A stretch of DNA of 64,000 nucleotides from Branchiostoma floridae (taxonomy: Eukaryota; Chordata; Leptocardii; Amphioxiformes; Branchiostomatidae). A program made the position numbers and the translations under genes. The notes beneath the pieces are model-generated. The model did not search any database. It was not told where the DNA came from and worked only from the letters and a program-made list of their open reading frames with translations. Position 1 is the first letter of the stretch; each line of letters begins with the position of its first letter. Shown here piece after piece: positions 46,923 to 60,488 of this stretch. The stretch lies in NCBI RefSeq assembly GCF_000003815.2, contig NC_049993.1, positions 2,010,645 to 2,074,644 of the forward strand, read 5' to 3'.

Positions 46923-46998
46923 CCTATACCGGGGATCGACCCCTGGTCGGCGGATTACAAATCCAACGTGCAAACCACAACACCAAAAGCTCTAGAGC
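46923..46998 (-). ncRNA. tRNA-Thr(TGT)-like sequence, probably a pseudogene or SINE head
   Basis: The minus strand reads TGGTGTTGTGGTTTGCACG, TTGGATTTGTAATCC and AGGGGTCGATCCCCGG in tRNA order: D-arm region with A-box-like bases, an anticodon loop TTTGTAA giving TGT, and a T-arm with a B-box-like GGTCGATCC. The 3' strand of an acceptor stem (TATAGGCA) is present, but the 5' strand (CTCTAGAGC) does not pair with it. A working tRNA is therefore unlikely. Confidence 0.5.
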
Positions 46999-48055
46999 AA
47001 CTGGCGTGGTCAGTTTGGCAGCGCTTAAACCCCACTGTTACAAAATAAGCAGCATAATATATTTGACCCCCCCCCCCCCTCACCACAGAAAAATACTAGT
47101 ATGTACGTGGACGTCGTCACGATCAAAATAAAGATAACTAGTTACCGTCAAAAAACAGAAATGATGCAGAAAACACCATGACATCTCGTGTGGAAGTATC
47201 TTTAGCCCGTTCCCAAGGAAAACTGATTTCGACTACTAACGTTATCAGTTCATGCATGTTTTTGACAACAAACAGAGATACACAACGACGGCAGTGGCTT
47301 GTCAGCACTTGCCTGCGGTACCAGCGTTCCACAGTTCTCATATAACGTTGTTTTGACGAATTTCACAAACGAAAACACCTTTCAATGTAAATTAACAACG
47401 GAGTGAACAATGTAAGGATAGCCATTTCTTACCTAAAGATGTTCTGCTACCGATGACAACCGAAACTGGGTAGAAGCTGACGTAAAATGCGCAGAAAACT
47501 GCAGACTTGGGCGCACAGTTGCAGTTGCTGCGGGAGTCTGTGACGTAATGTAAAATTAAAAATGGACGAGTCCGGGGTGGAATCTTCAAGAAGGTCTGCA
47601 TAAAAATCTCAAACCTAAAAGTTTCTTTCCGTATATATATTTTGTGTATATTTATAATTGCTGTTTTCAAAATAATGCTCACATATTATATTCCTATTTT
47701 CTTTGCAGTAACCTTTTATGGAGTAACATAAATTACAAAATCCTCTCAAATATGAATGGTTCCGTCTACATATAAACATGACATTCAAATGTTGCGTCAT
47801 TGCCGACGAAGTGTTCCTTTCTCTTCGCTGATTGGCTGGCGGCACAATTCAATTAATTAGCAGACTGAAACCTGTCACCTGTCGCCCAGGGCGGGAGTTA
47901 TTGCTTTGTTTGCCATATATGGAACGCACTAAACGTCGAGAATGGCCAAAACACGTCCCGTAAAACCCCGAAATGGGTCATTTTGAAGTGATATACGCCA
48001 AAAATTAAAATTGGGTTCTTTAGATAAATACTCCATGCACGCCTGTACTAAACTT
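46999..48055. other. Intergenic, no supported gene
   Basis: Contains a 14-bp C run near 47070. No exon or element ends are supported. Confidence 0.4.
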
Positions 48056-49135
48056 TTAGGTATTGGTCCACTCTACCATAAGCATTGTGCCAAATTTCAG
48101 GTCATTCGGTCCAGGAACGACGGAGATGATTCGCTTTGAAAAATTGACAGGAGAAAGAAAGAAAGAAGAAGAAACACAAGTTAGGAATGTTTGTAAGCAT
48201 AAGTCCGTGAGATTTCTGAAACAACAGCAGTTCCGTGATAAACGGAACCTTCTAAAAACGTACGGAGCTAACAGTGCAGCGAAAATACCATCGATAGCGA
48301 TTCAACTTCGGATGGCAAACCAGACAAAAGTTATAAGTACTGTTGAAGTCATTAACGTTAAAGTTTGTTTTTAGTTTTCTTTGACGGTTTGACCTGAAAT
48401 ACTGTTACGCTAAACTCCTGAAGAGAAGTTAAGTGACTGCTGTGATTATTACAGAAATTCCCCTAAAAACTGATACAATAAGCCTTCTGAATAGCCTAAA
48501 GTGCAAGAGTTTCAGGCGGGCTTCGCCCCCCTGGGACCCCCAACGGGGCTCAGTGCCCCTGGACCCTGCCGGGCCGGGGCCTTCGGCGGCCCCCGAAAAA
48601 AAATTCTGGCGGGAACACTGCAGTATATACGGAATCGTGGGGCCCCGCTTATGAATATTAATTAGCCTTCGCCGTCTTCGCGCACAGGTGTGGGCTCTGT
48701 GCGGGGTCACGGAAGGTCACGCCAGGAGGCCAAAAGAAAACAAATTACCCCTCAGAAAAGTGCCAAAATTAATTATTTTAAAGTAGTTTATGTCAAAACT
48801 TTTACTTGGATCATTTTACCAACTATCTAATGCCTATCTACACCAAATTTCAGGCCATTCCATTGTAAGACCAGGGTACAGGGGGACAATATGTTTTATT
48901 TTGGTCAAAACATGACCTTTAAACCTCAATGAAATCATTTTAGAGGCAGATATGAAAAAATGAGAAAAATGCATCAAGGTATTGGCCCATTCTATCCCTG
49001 TGCCAAATTATAGGTCATTCGGTCCAGGAACGACGGAGATGAATCGATTTGAAGATTTGACAGGAGAAAGAAACATTACGAATACAATATATTTCACCAT
49101 ACCATATATGGTATGGCTGAAATATAATAAACAAA
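48056..49135. repeat. Dispersed repeat, two direct copies
   Basis: GGTCATTCGGTCCAGGAACG, then ACGGAGATGA, and about 50 bp on each side occur at about 48062-48165 and again at about 48978-49075. Between them is a GC-rich piece (about 48515-48600, GGGCTTCGCCCCCCTGGGAC) in otherwise AT-rich surroundings. This probably reflects two copies of one transposon family, or an element with an inserted segment. Confidence 0.65.
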
Positions 49136-50709
49136 GAATGGCACCAAACATACTAATACTTAGCTGAGTGTTAGTTCATTGACAAATTTGGAACATTAGA
49201 CTTGGAAGGCAAGATGACATGACAAGAAATAGAGCAGGCAGATGTAATTTACAAGAAGCTTTATCGTTGACAAAAGCGCTATTCAAAGGGCTAAACAATA
49301 TCTAATAGGCCTGTAGTCCGGAAAAAGAAAGGCAATCTACATACAATTGTCACCTAATCAAACTACACTTAATTTTCACTTCGTCATTGAATGCCCAATG
49401 TATGATAAGTTTTTTTTCTTTATTCAAAAACACATAACAAGGACAATGTGGCGCTGCACTCAAGTTTAACAACTTATTTTAACAGCGCCAAATAACAAAA
49501 TACAAATGAACTAGAATTCGGCGACCTCATACCTCCATGAAAATTTAGAGCTTTCGTAAATATCAGGCAATTGACCAACACATCAACATAATTCATGCAT
49601 GGTGTTGTTCATCATTGACTAACGTACACATGTCACAATTATAAAATTCCCATTATTGATCATAAAGCGGTTTTGAATTTTTACATAAATTATGCAAATA
49701 AGTTCCTCATTACCATATTTGGTATCTGCTTATATTCCACCTATCATAATTAACATGTGTTACGTGTATTGAGGTCCAGTTATTGAAAACAATGGAACTA
49801 TACAATTTCCTCATTAATTATGCAAGTTAAGTCCTCATTTGCATAGCATGCATATCATTTTGAACATCTTTGCCTAAGCTACCTGCATACCTAAAATGCA
49901 GGCAATCCGTCGTTCCTTTCTGCAGTTATCCGCTTTGGAGTGTCTTGACAAAAACGCCCCTGCAGTTCCACAATTAAATGTCAGGGGACTGAAACTTGCC
50001 CCACATTTTTGTGTAGCTAAAAGCTATCTACCACTTAAATGTCACGACCATATCACGTCAGTGACAAGAGATACATTTAAAAAACTGCTATGATAGAATA
50101 TTCTCATTAATTATGCAAATGTATTCCTGATTTGCATAATTAGTATCTTATCTTGTACAACATTGTCTAAGGTACCTACATACTAAAAATCATGAAAATC
50201 CGTTGTTCCCTTCTTGAGTTATCCTCGTCAGAAGTTTTTGACAAAAATACCCCTGCTATCCCCAAACTAGACGCTAGGGGGCCCAAACTTATGTCATTTC
50301 TTCCTGAGCACAAGAGCTATCTAACACTTAAAAATCGTGACCATAGCATGTTCAGAACACCGAGATAGCAAAACCGGAATTTGCGCTGCAGCACCAAGGG
50401 GAGTTGCTAGGGGGCCAAAAATCTAATCATTTCCAGCTTTTGTCACACACTACCAACACACCAAGTATGAAACCAATCCACCCAGCCGTTCTTGAGTTAT
50501 CTTGTTTACACACACACAAACACACAGACACACAAACGCGGGGTAAAATATAACCTCCATGACATTTCATGGAGTAATTAATAAAATTAGGTTACTTATG
50601 TCATCATAACTGTGCGCCATTTCCCACCACCCCGAGACATATAGTAGTATCAATTAACCTAATTGAGTACATATGAAAAAGAGAATTAACAAAAGTAGAG
50701 TTGGGACTT
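49136..50709. repeat. Dispersed repeat region
   Basis: Three roughly similar segments (about 49680-49960, 49800-50060 and 50095-50340) share TTAATTATGCAAAT, CCTCATTTGCATA and CAATCCGTCGTTCC-type words, followed near 50460-50545 by AACCAATCCACCCAGCCGTT, then CTTGAGTTATC and a short CA tract. They look like tandem or nested copies of one old transposon family. No gene. Confidence 0.6.
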
Positions 50710-51063
50710 CTATATGTACTTGACTGATACAGTCATGTAGAGCCTAGTATCCTCAATGTAAGTTTGCGTGAGTTGCATCGTTTTAAAGTTGTACACAGCA
50801 GGTAACAATGCGGAACCTCTGAGAATACATGTAAAATATAATTTGGCATTGTCTGACATAGTATTTAGGTTTACACGATGACTCAGTAAATCTGCAAGAT
50901 TGCCAAAAAATTCCGAATGATGAATTTGATGAATATATAATGGCCAATGCAGCATAAAATGTAATACAGATTCGCATCGCTGATATGTTAATAATAACAA
51001 TAACAATATGTTATTCGAATTTCTATGTCTAAATACTTCATGTTCTAAGATACTACACACCAC
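50710..51063 (-). pseudogene. C-terminal LINE ORF2 fragment (tentative)
   Basis: The minus-strand open frame contains RCESVLHFMLHWPLY, resembling the C-x-E-x-x-x-H-F-x-x-x-C-x-x-Y pattern at the C-terminus of LINE reverse-transcriptase proteins, although the second cysteine is replaced by Trp. The rest shows no clear motif. It appears to be a short, 5'-truncated remnant. Confidence 0.45.
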
Positions 51064-51092
51064 ACACCAGAAGTAGATTTGACTATCTATAT

Positions 51093-51425
51093 CTTAAACC
51101 TGGGGATTTCCTGCCCAGGGTAAGAACAATAAGGAAGTGCTCCCACTGTGACTTGTCCAGCAGTTTAAATGGTGGATTGACCAACATAACCACATAAACT
51201 CATAAACATCCCAGACTGTCTACCAGCTAGAAACAATGGTCAGAGACAGATTAGCATATTACTGGTCACTGATTCAAATATTCTTTAATGGTTTTCTTAA
51301 GAACATTATCAAATCATACTGAGAATGACCCAAAGTAAGTACGGTAACAAAGTTACATAATGCTTGCAAGGTTTCAATTAGATAAGATCATGTGATAATA
51401 ACTTTAAGATAATATGATAGGTCAG
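51093..51425. repeat. Left arm of a 5.7-kb inverted repeat
   Basis: This ~330-bp sequence (TTCCTGCCCAGGGTAAGAAC, then AATAAGGAAGTGCTCCC, to ATAAGATCATGTGATAATAA) is present in reverse complement at about 56525-56830. About 5.1 kb with LINE sequence lies between the arms. Confidence 0.85.
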
Positions 51426-53094
51426 GACATAATTTCACTCACTGATAGAAGGAGAAGCCAGACAATAATTGGCTATCATTTCCCAGCATTTTCTTATCAC
51501 TTGAATAGGCATCAGTATAGGGGTGGGGAGGGGGGCTCATTTGTTGTGGGTGAAAGTTTGTATATAAACACGGACCATATGACATCATCATCGGTCGACG
51601 TGTAAAATTATGCTTTTAGATTTAGTTTTCAGTTATTGTAACAGCATAAATGCATTGTATACATATTGTTGCGTATTTCTGTAGAGTTTTATCATAATTG
51701 ACAAGCATTTTTGCCCCTGGCCAGCTCTGCCCCTTTTTTGAAACTCTTTGTTTCAGGACTTTTGCAAATGTGTCTGAGTAATTTTTATGACAGTTGCTGT
51801 CCTTAGATAGATGGCAAAATATTAATTCTACTTTTAATGTTGAGTTCAACTTGTGAGCTTTCCAAAAATATATAGTTTTCCTAGTCTACTCTTTACATTA
51901 GAGCTACAAAAGTAATAAACACAAAGTACCCGTTGACTACTGTAAAGTGTGGAATCATAGCAAGTGTTCTGGAATACATAAAAATGTCTTTGCAGTGTAA
52001 AGAGGGTTAAGATCCAACAGCTATGATAATGCTAATATAGGTAAATGCATAACAGATTTCTTTGTAATTTTTAAAAGAGAGTGACACCCACGTTTAGCTC
52101 CACTTGATTGTATGGAGGTTTTCTTATTATCCTCTATTGTCAAATTAGTAATTTTTTTTTAGTATCCTCTATTGTTTAATTAGTAGAATTTTAACCATGG
52201 TCGGTCACATCATGATACGGAGACGGGCAAGAATACTATTATTGTAAATGAAATGTTCCTCCATGTATTACTACATGCAGACCTCGGGATACGGCTTATT
52301 TTATTACCCTGATGAATCAGATAAAGAAAAAACGATGCGTTGTATTTGAGATAGAAACGCAAACAGAAATACCTTTTAGCTAGTAGCCCTTCTGTCGACA
52401 GCCAAAGCGTTAAGATATAAATCTTATATGCCCGCAAGGAAAATAAATGTCAGAGTGTGTTTGATTCGTTGCCTTATTACAACACCAGACTAATTTCAAA
52501 TGTGATGAAAATTCACAACCTGACATCTACATGGTATTATTTGGTGACACAAACGGCACAATGCAAAACCAGTGAGCCAATGACATACACGTTACAAGAA
52601 AATGCTGTTTAGAATAACATCCATAGTCAGCTCGGGGAGTCGTGATTTGTTTGGTTGGTAGAAAAAATAACTGTTACTGACAGACTACTACGCATGCGTC
52701 AGTGTATAAATATTTAATTTTTGGGTCCTTCCCCGCATGTAGAGTTGGGCACTTACAGTTGGGTGAAGTGAAAGTATGTTCAACTTGTCTTTCTAATCAC
52801 AAGACGACAAAAGCAAATGAGAAAACGTCATTTTTTTATTCCTTACTGTTGATATCATGTTTGGTTTTTTAGTAGTAGGTGTTAAAATGTGTAGGAAACA
52901 TTGTTAATGTGTAGTAAACATTGTTACATTTCTTTCAATGTTATATTCTTATTACATCATTTCATTCATTTTGCCGTTATGATATTGCATTAGTTATCAA
53001 TTATTGAACTATTATGATTTATTTCCATTTTGTTAATTGATATAATTCTTTTGGTTACATCATTGTCTAATGTATAATTTTTACACGTCTATTC
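51426..53094. other. Between inverted arms, no supported gene
   Basis: AT-rich. A short direct duplication (TATCCTCTATTGT, then AATTAGTA) lies at about 52127-52187. Confidence 0.4.
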
Positions 53095-53240
53095 AATCTT
53101 GTGACTTTGGAGGAAGACTTTGTACAAGCCACGAGGCTTTTTTCTTCCCCCCTGCACGTACTTGCTTGCTTTAACTTGTTTTATGTTAACTTTTTAAAGA
53201 TTGTGCAAAATAAATAAAGTCAATAAAGTCAAGTCAAACA
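53095..53240 (+). mobile_element. LINE 3' tail
   Basis: GACTTTGTACAAGCCACGAG, then GCTTTTTTCTTCCCCCC, and further on ATAAATAAAGTCAATAAAGT, then CAAGTC. A short repeated terminus (AATAAAGTC) after a polyadenylation-like signal is typical for CR1-type LINE ends. Only the 3' UTR is present, on the strand opposite to the LINE at 54165. Confidence 0.55.
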
Positions 53241-54164
53241 TCGATTTTTTTTCTAGTTTAGAAATATTATTGCCCTCATTCAATCTATATCTATATACTC
53301 ACAATATAATGTTAAGATTAACCGTGTCATGACGCATTAATACTCATATTGCTAAACTACATGTGATTCTTTGCTCATTTTGGAGTTGCACAATTGTTAG
53401 AGCGCTAGGCTCAGAACAAATATTTCCTCGTTTTCCCACACTACACATTTTACGTATACCCCTGAGAAAAGCACAAAAAATGACATACCCCATAACGGTT
53501 GAGTAATGTCAAACAAGCCTATCGGCTATTAATTTGTCTACAGTGTCAAAAAAAAATCACGTGTTTGGTGCGTGATAGATTCCAACACTTGCGCATTTGC
53601 TACCAAAAGCAATAATTCTTTTTTGCATGTATTCACAAACAGTATGACTTCGTATTTCATCTACACTATGAAATCATTGCTTTTGCAAATACGTGGTAAA
53701 GCATGTGCACTGAGATGTCTGTCAAGGCCCATAAGCAAGAAAATAATAGCTCAATAAAAGGCCTGACGTAATAGGCAAGGTATGCTGTTATTTGTGCTCA
53801 TGATATACTGGTTTAACTTCAAATAGCACAATACAGCTGAGGCAACATTCTCGATAGTTTACATAGTATGGTTTATTTCTTCTTCATCACTTTACACGGT
53901 ACAGAATGGCAGGGCCATGGCCCTGAATTGCACTGTCGTGTTACATTTATTAAAATCGAAGACAGTTATTAAAGACGATGTTCGTACATCATCGAATATT
54001 GCACGTTAGCGAATATTGCACATAGTATTTACATATATTGCACACAGTTGATTAACAGTGACAAATTTGGCTTAAATACAACAAATTTGACTTCGAATGT
54101 GATGGATAGTTAGTCAAAGTTCTCTTACAAAACAGACTGTCACATCTAGAGCAGATTCAGGTAT
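53241..54164. other. Non-coding, partly LINE 3' flank
   Basis: The part from about 53900 to 54164 probably belongs to the 3' UTR of the LINE that follows on the minus strand, with repeated GAATATTGCAC words near 53993-54045. Nothing else is supported. Confidence 0.4.
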
Positions 54165-56210
54165 TTACATGTTCAACATGCGCACCATGTAGGGTATAGC
54201 ACTCGATCTGTATCTTTCCGTTCTACAATGAACAATGTCGAGTTTGTGTGATGAACGAGTCACCCTGCCACTGATATCCACACGTGAGAGTGAAAGTAGG
54301 TGTCTGTACAGCTTCGACTGTTCAAGTGATTTGGTGATGTTAACAGTTAATTGTTCACGACGTGACTTGAATGTAGGTAGGCCCAGCCAAATACATGCTT
54401 TGGAGTAGGATGTGTAGTTGGTGCCCAAGATGATTCGAAGTGCTCGGCGTTGGACGTTCTCGATTTTGTTGCTGAGAGTTGTGGATTGTCCGGAGTGCCA
54501 AACGGGCGACGCATACTCCAGAATCGGGTGGATATAACAGGTGTAAACCGTAACTAGATCATCAGCAGGAACGCGGAAGTGCTTCAGTTTGATGAGTAAG
54601 TACAGACGTTGGCATGACTTCGTGCACATGGAGTCAACGTGCGTATTCCATTTCAAGTCTTCTTGGAGGTGAAGACCCAAAATCTTCATGACTTTCACAT
54701 GTTGAAGTTCAATGTTACTTATCATGAGTGGTGGTGGCACGAACGACGTCTTACTAAACTGGATGTGAAGGACGTTGCATTTGCGAGGGTGTAACACCAT
54801 GTCGCTTTCACGGGACCAGTTCTCCAGATCCGAAAGGTCTTCTTGGAGCTTCGTTGACACTACAGTCGGATTTCTGACTTCTAGGAAGTTGAGGTCGTCA
54901 ACAAACTTCCACCGCCTAGATGCGGCTAGGGTTGTGGCACTGTTGATGTAGACTATAAATACCAATGGTCCGAGGAGAGAACCTTTAGGTAGGCCACAGG
55001 TAAAGGTGATGTTCTCGGAAAGCGCACCATGGTACCGAACTGTCTGTTGTCTGTTTCTGAGAAAGTCGACTATCCAGGATGTAAGCGAGGGTCTCAAGCC
55101 TAGGTCGATCAGACGTTGAATGGCAACGTTGTGGTTCACGTGATCAAACGCTTTACTAAAATATGTTGATACTAAGGAACACAGTATACCCGTCTTGTCA
55201 GTAGCCTTGAAGATCTCGTTGGTAAGGTCCAAAAGACAGTGTGTTGTTGATCTGCCTTTTAAACACCCAAATTGCTATGGGTCGAGTTGGGGAAGGATAT
55301 CAGATAGAGCCCACTGTGCAAAGAAACTCTCTGCGACTTTGCTCAACGGCAAAGATGTCAAGGAAATAGGACGGAGTTCACCGATGGTTGGTGGCTTGGT
55401 CTTTGGAATGGGGACGACAACAGCTGATTTCCACTCTTCCGGTACCATGCCTTGGCTGAGCGATGTGTTAAAAATGTCTGACAATGGGCGGCTCAGTTCA
55501 TATGCAAATTCCTTAATGATTTTACCTGAGATCAGATCAGGTCCGGCTGCATTTCGAGTTTTAACACTCTGTAGCTTCCGGTAAACCTCCCAAGGTTGCA
55601 CAACCGGAGGCAAGAGGGATGGAAGGTAGGAAGGAAGCGTTGATGGTTCTAGTGGCGGCAGAGAGGTAGTCACAGAGGATAACGAGTTGTTAATTGCATT
55701 TGCTATCCCCACGGTGTCACTGGGCGCTACGTCACTGGTGTGGATGACAGGTTCCGCTCTTCTTGAGTTAGCCGTGGTTTTGATTTGTTGGTACCACCGA
55801 GCAGGGTCTTCTTTCTTAAAGTCTTTAATCTTCTTGTTGAAGTATGTTGCTTTGGCGATCGAGATCACACGCTGAACTTTGTTTCTGAGCTGTTTCCAGG
55901 ACTTAACGTCATCATTAGCAAAGGCCTGTTGACGTTGGTGAATCAGGGTTTTGATAGCAGGTGTGATTCAATGTTTGTCCTGGTGGTGAATGTGAATGTA
56001 TTTTAATGGAAATAAGTAATTTAGTTGGGCTTGAAGGGTGGCGTATAATGCCCGAAACTTCTACACTGCAGTGCGGGCGGAGAACACTTCGGTCCAATCG
56101 TGGGAAGTAAGCCATTGCCCGAAACAGCGAAGATCGGAATCCCGTAAGGGTCGACATGAGCGTTTGGTCGTCTTGTTGACCGGTCAGGTTAACAATACCT
56201 TGGTTCAAAC
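54165..56210 (-). mobile_element. CR1/Jockey-like LINE, 5'-truncated reverse transcriptase
   Basis: A minus-strand non-LTR reverse transcriptase. From about 55868: ARWYQQIKTTANSRRAEP, RNAAGPDLISGKIIKEFAYE, VPEEWKSAVVVPIPKTKPP and LRPISLTSLPLSKVAESFF. After an in-frame TAG at about 55275: FSKAFDHVNHNVAIQRL, GLPKGSLLGPLVFIVYIN, the active site as FVDDLNFLE, and the thumb region with ILGLHLQEDLKWNTHVD and HPILEYASPVWHSGQ. It ends in a proper C-terminus at 54165. Sequence from 55870 to about 56210 keeps pieces of the region between endonuclease and RT, with frame breaks (IKTLIHQRQQAFAND). The endonuclease domain itself is absent. One stop and a few frameshifts mean it is a fairly young but dead copy. 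Confidence 0.85.
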
Positions 56211-56524
56211 AGAACAAAGACGTTTATGTTGATGCATCAGTTATCTTGATTGTACTTATTCTTCTAATTACCTTTGTAAAGAAGGTTGTGTTATCGGCGG
56301 TTTTTGTATGTATGCGCGTATGTGTGAATGTATGTATGCGAATGAACAGCATAACTAGATAGTCATGTCATTAATTACAAGTCATGTTTATACAAACACA
56401 ACTCATTAGAGCTATAACGTGTGAGGAAAATATTTTCATGTTCGAAATAAAGATGCGCTTTGATACAATTTTTACAAGGCTGATTTGAAATTTGAAGAAA
56501 GTTGTTTTCCCAGGAACTGCCGAT

Positions 56525-56830
56525 AGTATTATCTTATTATCACATGATCTTATCTGATTGAAACCTTGCATTATGTAACTTTGTTACTTACTTTGGGTCA
56601 TTCTGTATGATTTGATAATTTTCCTATGAAAACCAGTACTTTGAACCAATGCAGTATTTAAATCTGTGACCAGCAATATGCTAATCTGTCTCTGACCATT
56701 GTTACTAGCTGGTAGACAGTCTGGGATGTTTATGATTTTATGTGATTATGGGGGTCAATCCACTATTCAAGTCACTGGGGGAGCACTTCCTTATTGTTCT
56801 TGCCCTGGGCAAGAAATCCACATGTTTAAA
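56525..56830. repeat. Right arm of the 5.7-kb inverted repeat
   Basis: Reverse complement of 51093-51425, including TTATCACATGATCTTATCTG, AATATGCTAATCTGTCTCTG and GAGCACTTCCTTATTGTTCT. The arms are clearly alike but not identical, so the duplication is not recent. Confidence 0.85.
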
Positions 56831-59800
56831 GTTCCAGAAAATTCTTAGGTGTGAAAATCTTTCAGAAAAAATTTCTTCTCCAAAGAAGAATAAGAAAATT
56901 GTTCTTCGCGTGAAAATTAAGTTTTTTTGTAGTTTCTTGTTTTGCTTGAATTTTATTCTACATTTTCTTCTTGCAATTTTTTTTCTTTATATAAGTATTG
57001 TCCATGGGGTAAGCAAAACAAGCAAAAATCATTTTTGGCAGTGTGCAGCTGTAATCTGAGGTCCGTCCTGTTTGTCGCTAAACCCCTACTGGGGAGTTTC
57101 CTTATTTATCACTTTATTTGTCCCAGACAACGATATATTACGACAGCTATTTTTGTATAATTGTTAATATGGCCACGAGGAGAGGCCTATTATCATCTGT
57201 TTTACGATATGTTTATTGAGGTAAGACTATCGGTAAACAACTTTTGAAGGCAAATGTAGCTTCCTTCGCTGACTTTTTTCGGGCTTTGCGTAATTTGTTC
57301 GGGGAGGAGCATATTCGTGGTTTTTTTTTTTTTTTTATCGCGGTCAGGGTTTATGCCGGGAATGTTCCATATGTCGTGGAGGGAATATACGGGGAGGTAT
57401 TGTGTCAGCAAATCGGACACCCCGAACCCCAAGTAAGCCCGATCTAGATAGGGTTAAAACTAATATATTTGTCTGTACAGAAGCTGTAAATAAATATTGA
57501 TAGTAATGCATATCAACCAGAAAAAAAGTAAATTTAGTACGTGGAAATAATATTTGATAATGCACCTTCAATCAACTTTGTACGGTACTGCATCATCATC
57601 GCTCGACGTGCTTACACATGGCGGGGTTATACCGCCCCTAACTACAGGGGAACTGAATGTTTTTGAGTTTAATTTCAGGAAGTGTCATGATTTTGGATTG
57701 GTGATGTTGCCTTTGTGGCATAGATTATGCGGTGTAATGTTGTTGATGTTGTGCACATTTACACTTCCAGATGGAGAGGGAAATCGGAATGTGCCATTCA
57801 GGTATTATTCTAACAGACGACCGTATAAAGTATTAAATTTTCTTCTTTGCCAGCTACATGAATCACAAGACACAAATAAGTATAATCATAAGCTAGAGCA
57901 ATTATAACGGCGATCAGATCAAACACAGCTGTGTTCTGTTTGAATCAAAGCATTGCCGACCTACCCGGAATGTTGACTCAGCTGCGATGCGTTATTTGAA
58001 ATTTAACGAGTCTATAGTCAATCACGAGTCAGAGCATACCTTGCAGGTTATGTCAGTCCTTTTTTTTAATTATTATTTTCTAACTTATGGGCAACTGCCT
58101 CTCATTGCGTGTGCTTCGCAGTGTATTTGCCAAAGCGACAATTTTATCTTGTTGTTGGAATGCGAAGCAATATTTCATATCAATACATAATAAAGGATTA
58201 TGACTATTTGTAACAATTGCGCAGGACATGGCATCTATAGCACACCAAATCCCGTGTTTGCTTTTGGCATAGTTGTGACAGATTGTCCGTGAGTCTTAGC
58301 GGGGTTTATTCCCCCGTCATAGTGGGTATACTGCATAAAGTACTTTTCCTGAAGGCACGATGTCAGTAAAAGACGAATATCCAAATTGGGACCTGTTGGT
58401 TCTGAGTCTAATGATTGTACCGTTACACCAACCAAAGGGATTCAAGATAAATAAAATGAGAATGGTACCCACCATGTCACTTGTAATTCTGACATCACTG
58501 TGTAATTATACAGAAATATATTGTTTAGCAATATAAGACCAATGATATTTTCTAAACTGAACAAAGTACGATGTTTACAGTAAAGGTTAATAATAACTAT
58601 TCAAAGCTTAAACACATAGACAGATTTGTGAAAAAGTCTGCTTAAATCTTATCACTCAGGTATTAGGTCTTATATTTAACTTATCCGCTCAGCGGTCGAA
58701 TCAAATTACTAGACTAGTACCGATCTGCAAGACACGACAGTTTCCCTAGGCCTTAGCAAGTACCCTGGTTGTGACCCCCCGAAAATGAATATGAAGGGCA
58801 CTGACGCTGTGTTGCTGGTTATCATACAAATCACAACTTTTTAAAATGACTATGCATATCAATCTGCAACGAATTCGTACCGTCCATTGACATTTATTTT
58901 CGCTATGCCGATTAAACACGTCTACTGTCGACGCGAGAGCAAGATGACAGAAGGTAGTTCTCCTTACATACTATTAGATATGTTTTGTTTTGTATGTGTC
59001 TGTATGACTTTGTTTCTGAAGGAAACATAACTCAAGAACTTGTTAGGAAGACGATGGTCAGTACTAATTTTAGCTGATATTTTGATGTAAGGAAAAACGG
59101 ATTTTTTTTATCCCCTAGCAGCTTGCTAGTGAACTGCAGGGACACTTTGGTGAAAATCTCAACGCATAATCAGTCTCCAAGCAGATCTATCCAGAGAAAA
59201 AGGTTATTTGAAACATGATCGTACCTATTGTCTTCAAGACGGACATAGCCGGTAACCTTGGGCCCCTCCTAATGGCATGTAAATACGTAGGAGTGTCCAC
59301 ATTGGAAGGTTAAACCGGCGATTCTATCTTTATCTTGCACAAATTTATCAATGTCCCGGAACCCCCCAGTTTGAGGTTAGCACAAAATAGGACAGAATGT
59401 ATTCAAAACTAACATGGCAAGCACACTTTAGCCTTTCTTATTTTTGACCGCATGCAGATCTTGGGATCAAATCGGATATTGTTTAGCTCTTTGAATACTG
59501 ACTTTACCGATATAGATCTCATTAGCTACTATATCTCTTTTTTTCTGCGATGCCTTATTGCAATCTCGTCTTTTTTTTTTCAAATTTGTCACTGAATTTA
59601 ACCTTATATGTATACTTAATAGTATAAATTGTTACAAAGACTGTATATTTAAAAAAAAATTCATTGTCATAAACGTTTCACATCTGATAAACCTTAGTTA
59701 TTTATGAACTAACATATAGCATACAGTTAATGCATCTATTAGTTTTATCTTGGTACATTTGCAATCTAGCGGAAAACAGATTTTACGTACTGCGAAAACT

Positions 59801-60488
59801 AATCAGTCTGGTGAGGTGTATGGGTGTGATCTAAGATGCGACTCTCAAAACAACCGTTATTAGAATCATGTTATTTGCGAGTTACTTACAAATGAACATC
59901 AGGTAAAGGTCAATCTGTTGAAGTAAGGAAATTTGAAAAAAAAAAATTACAATTCAGTTTTTCTTACTCTATTTATCAGGTCCTACGCACTTGTGTTATG
60001 TTTGGTTTAGTAATCATATGCATGCCACTGGAAATATTGCTTTGAAAACTGTCTCGAAAACAATCTTGAAATGACTTCTCGACGCTTTAATTAGTCCGAT
60101 TGATATTTCAAATGTATTGTCTCACTAAACACTGTTAGGAGAATGTAAGATGACGTGTATTTTATATGTAGAAGAGTAAGAATCGACTTCTAAATCATAG
60201 TAACAGAAAGAATTTGACAATAATAACTCAATTATGATTCTATTTATAATGGTTACATGATTTTCTTGGTAATAATGATTATCAACTTTATATAATTATC
60301 TTTTGTTCTTTATATATCTATTGTTCCTTTTCTTGCTTTAGTTTCATTGATTCTTTTGTATCACATAATTTTTGATTTCAATCAGGATCCGTTGTATCCG
60401 TGGTTTCTCTTTGTAGCTTTTTTTGTTGCATGAATAAATAGTTTTTTAAGAATTAAAAAAAATCGACTTTTGTTGGTTAAAAGCAGAA
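56831..60488. other. Intergenic, no supported gene
   Basis: A repeat end, CCCGATCTAGATAGGGTTAA, lies at 57439-57458. The open frame 57554-57907 ends in NRRPYKVLNFLLCQLHES and could be transposon-derived, but no diagnostic motif is present. The remainder is AT-rich, with no exon supported up to the start of the kringle gene. Confidence 0.4.

Noticed and set aside
57554-57907. 117-codon plus-strand frame as a gene
   Set aside because: No domain, no splice partners and no regulatory context; possibly an old transposon piece.
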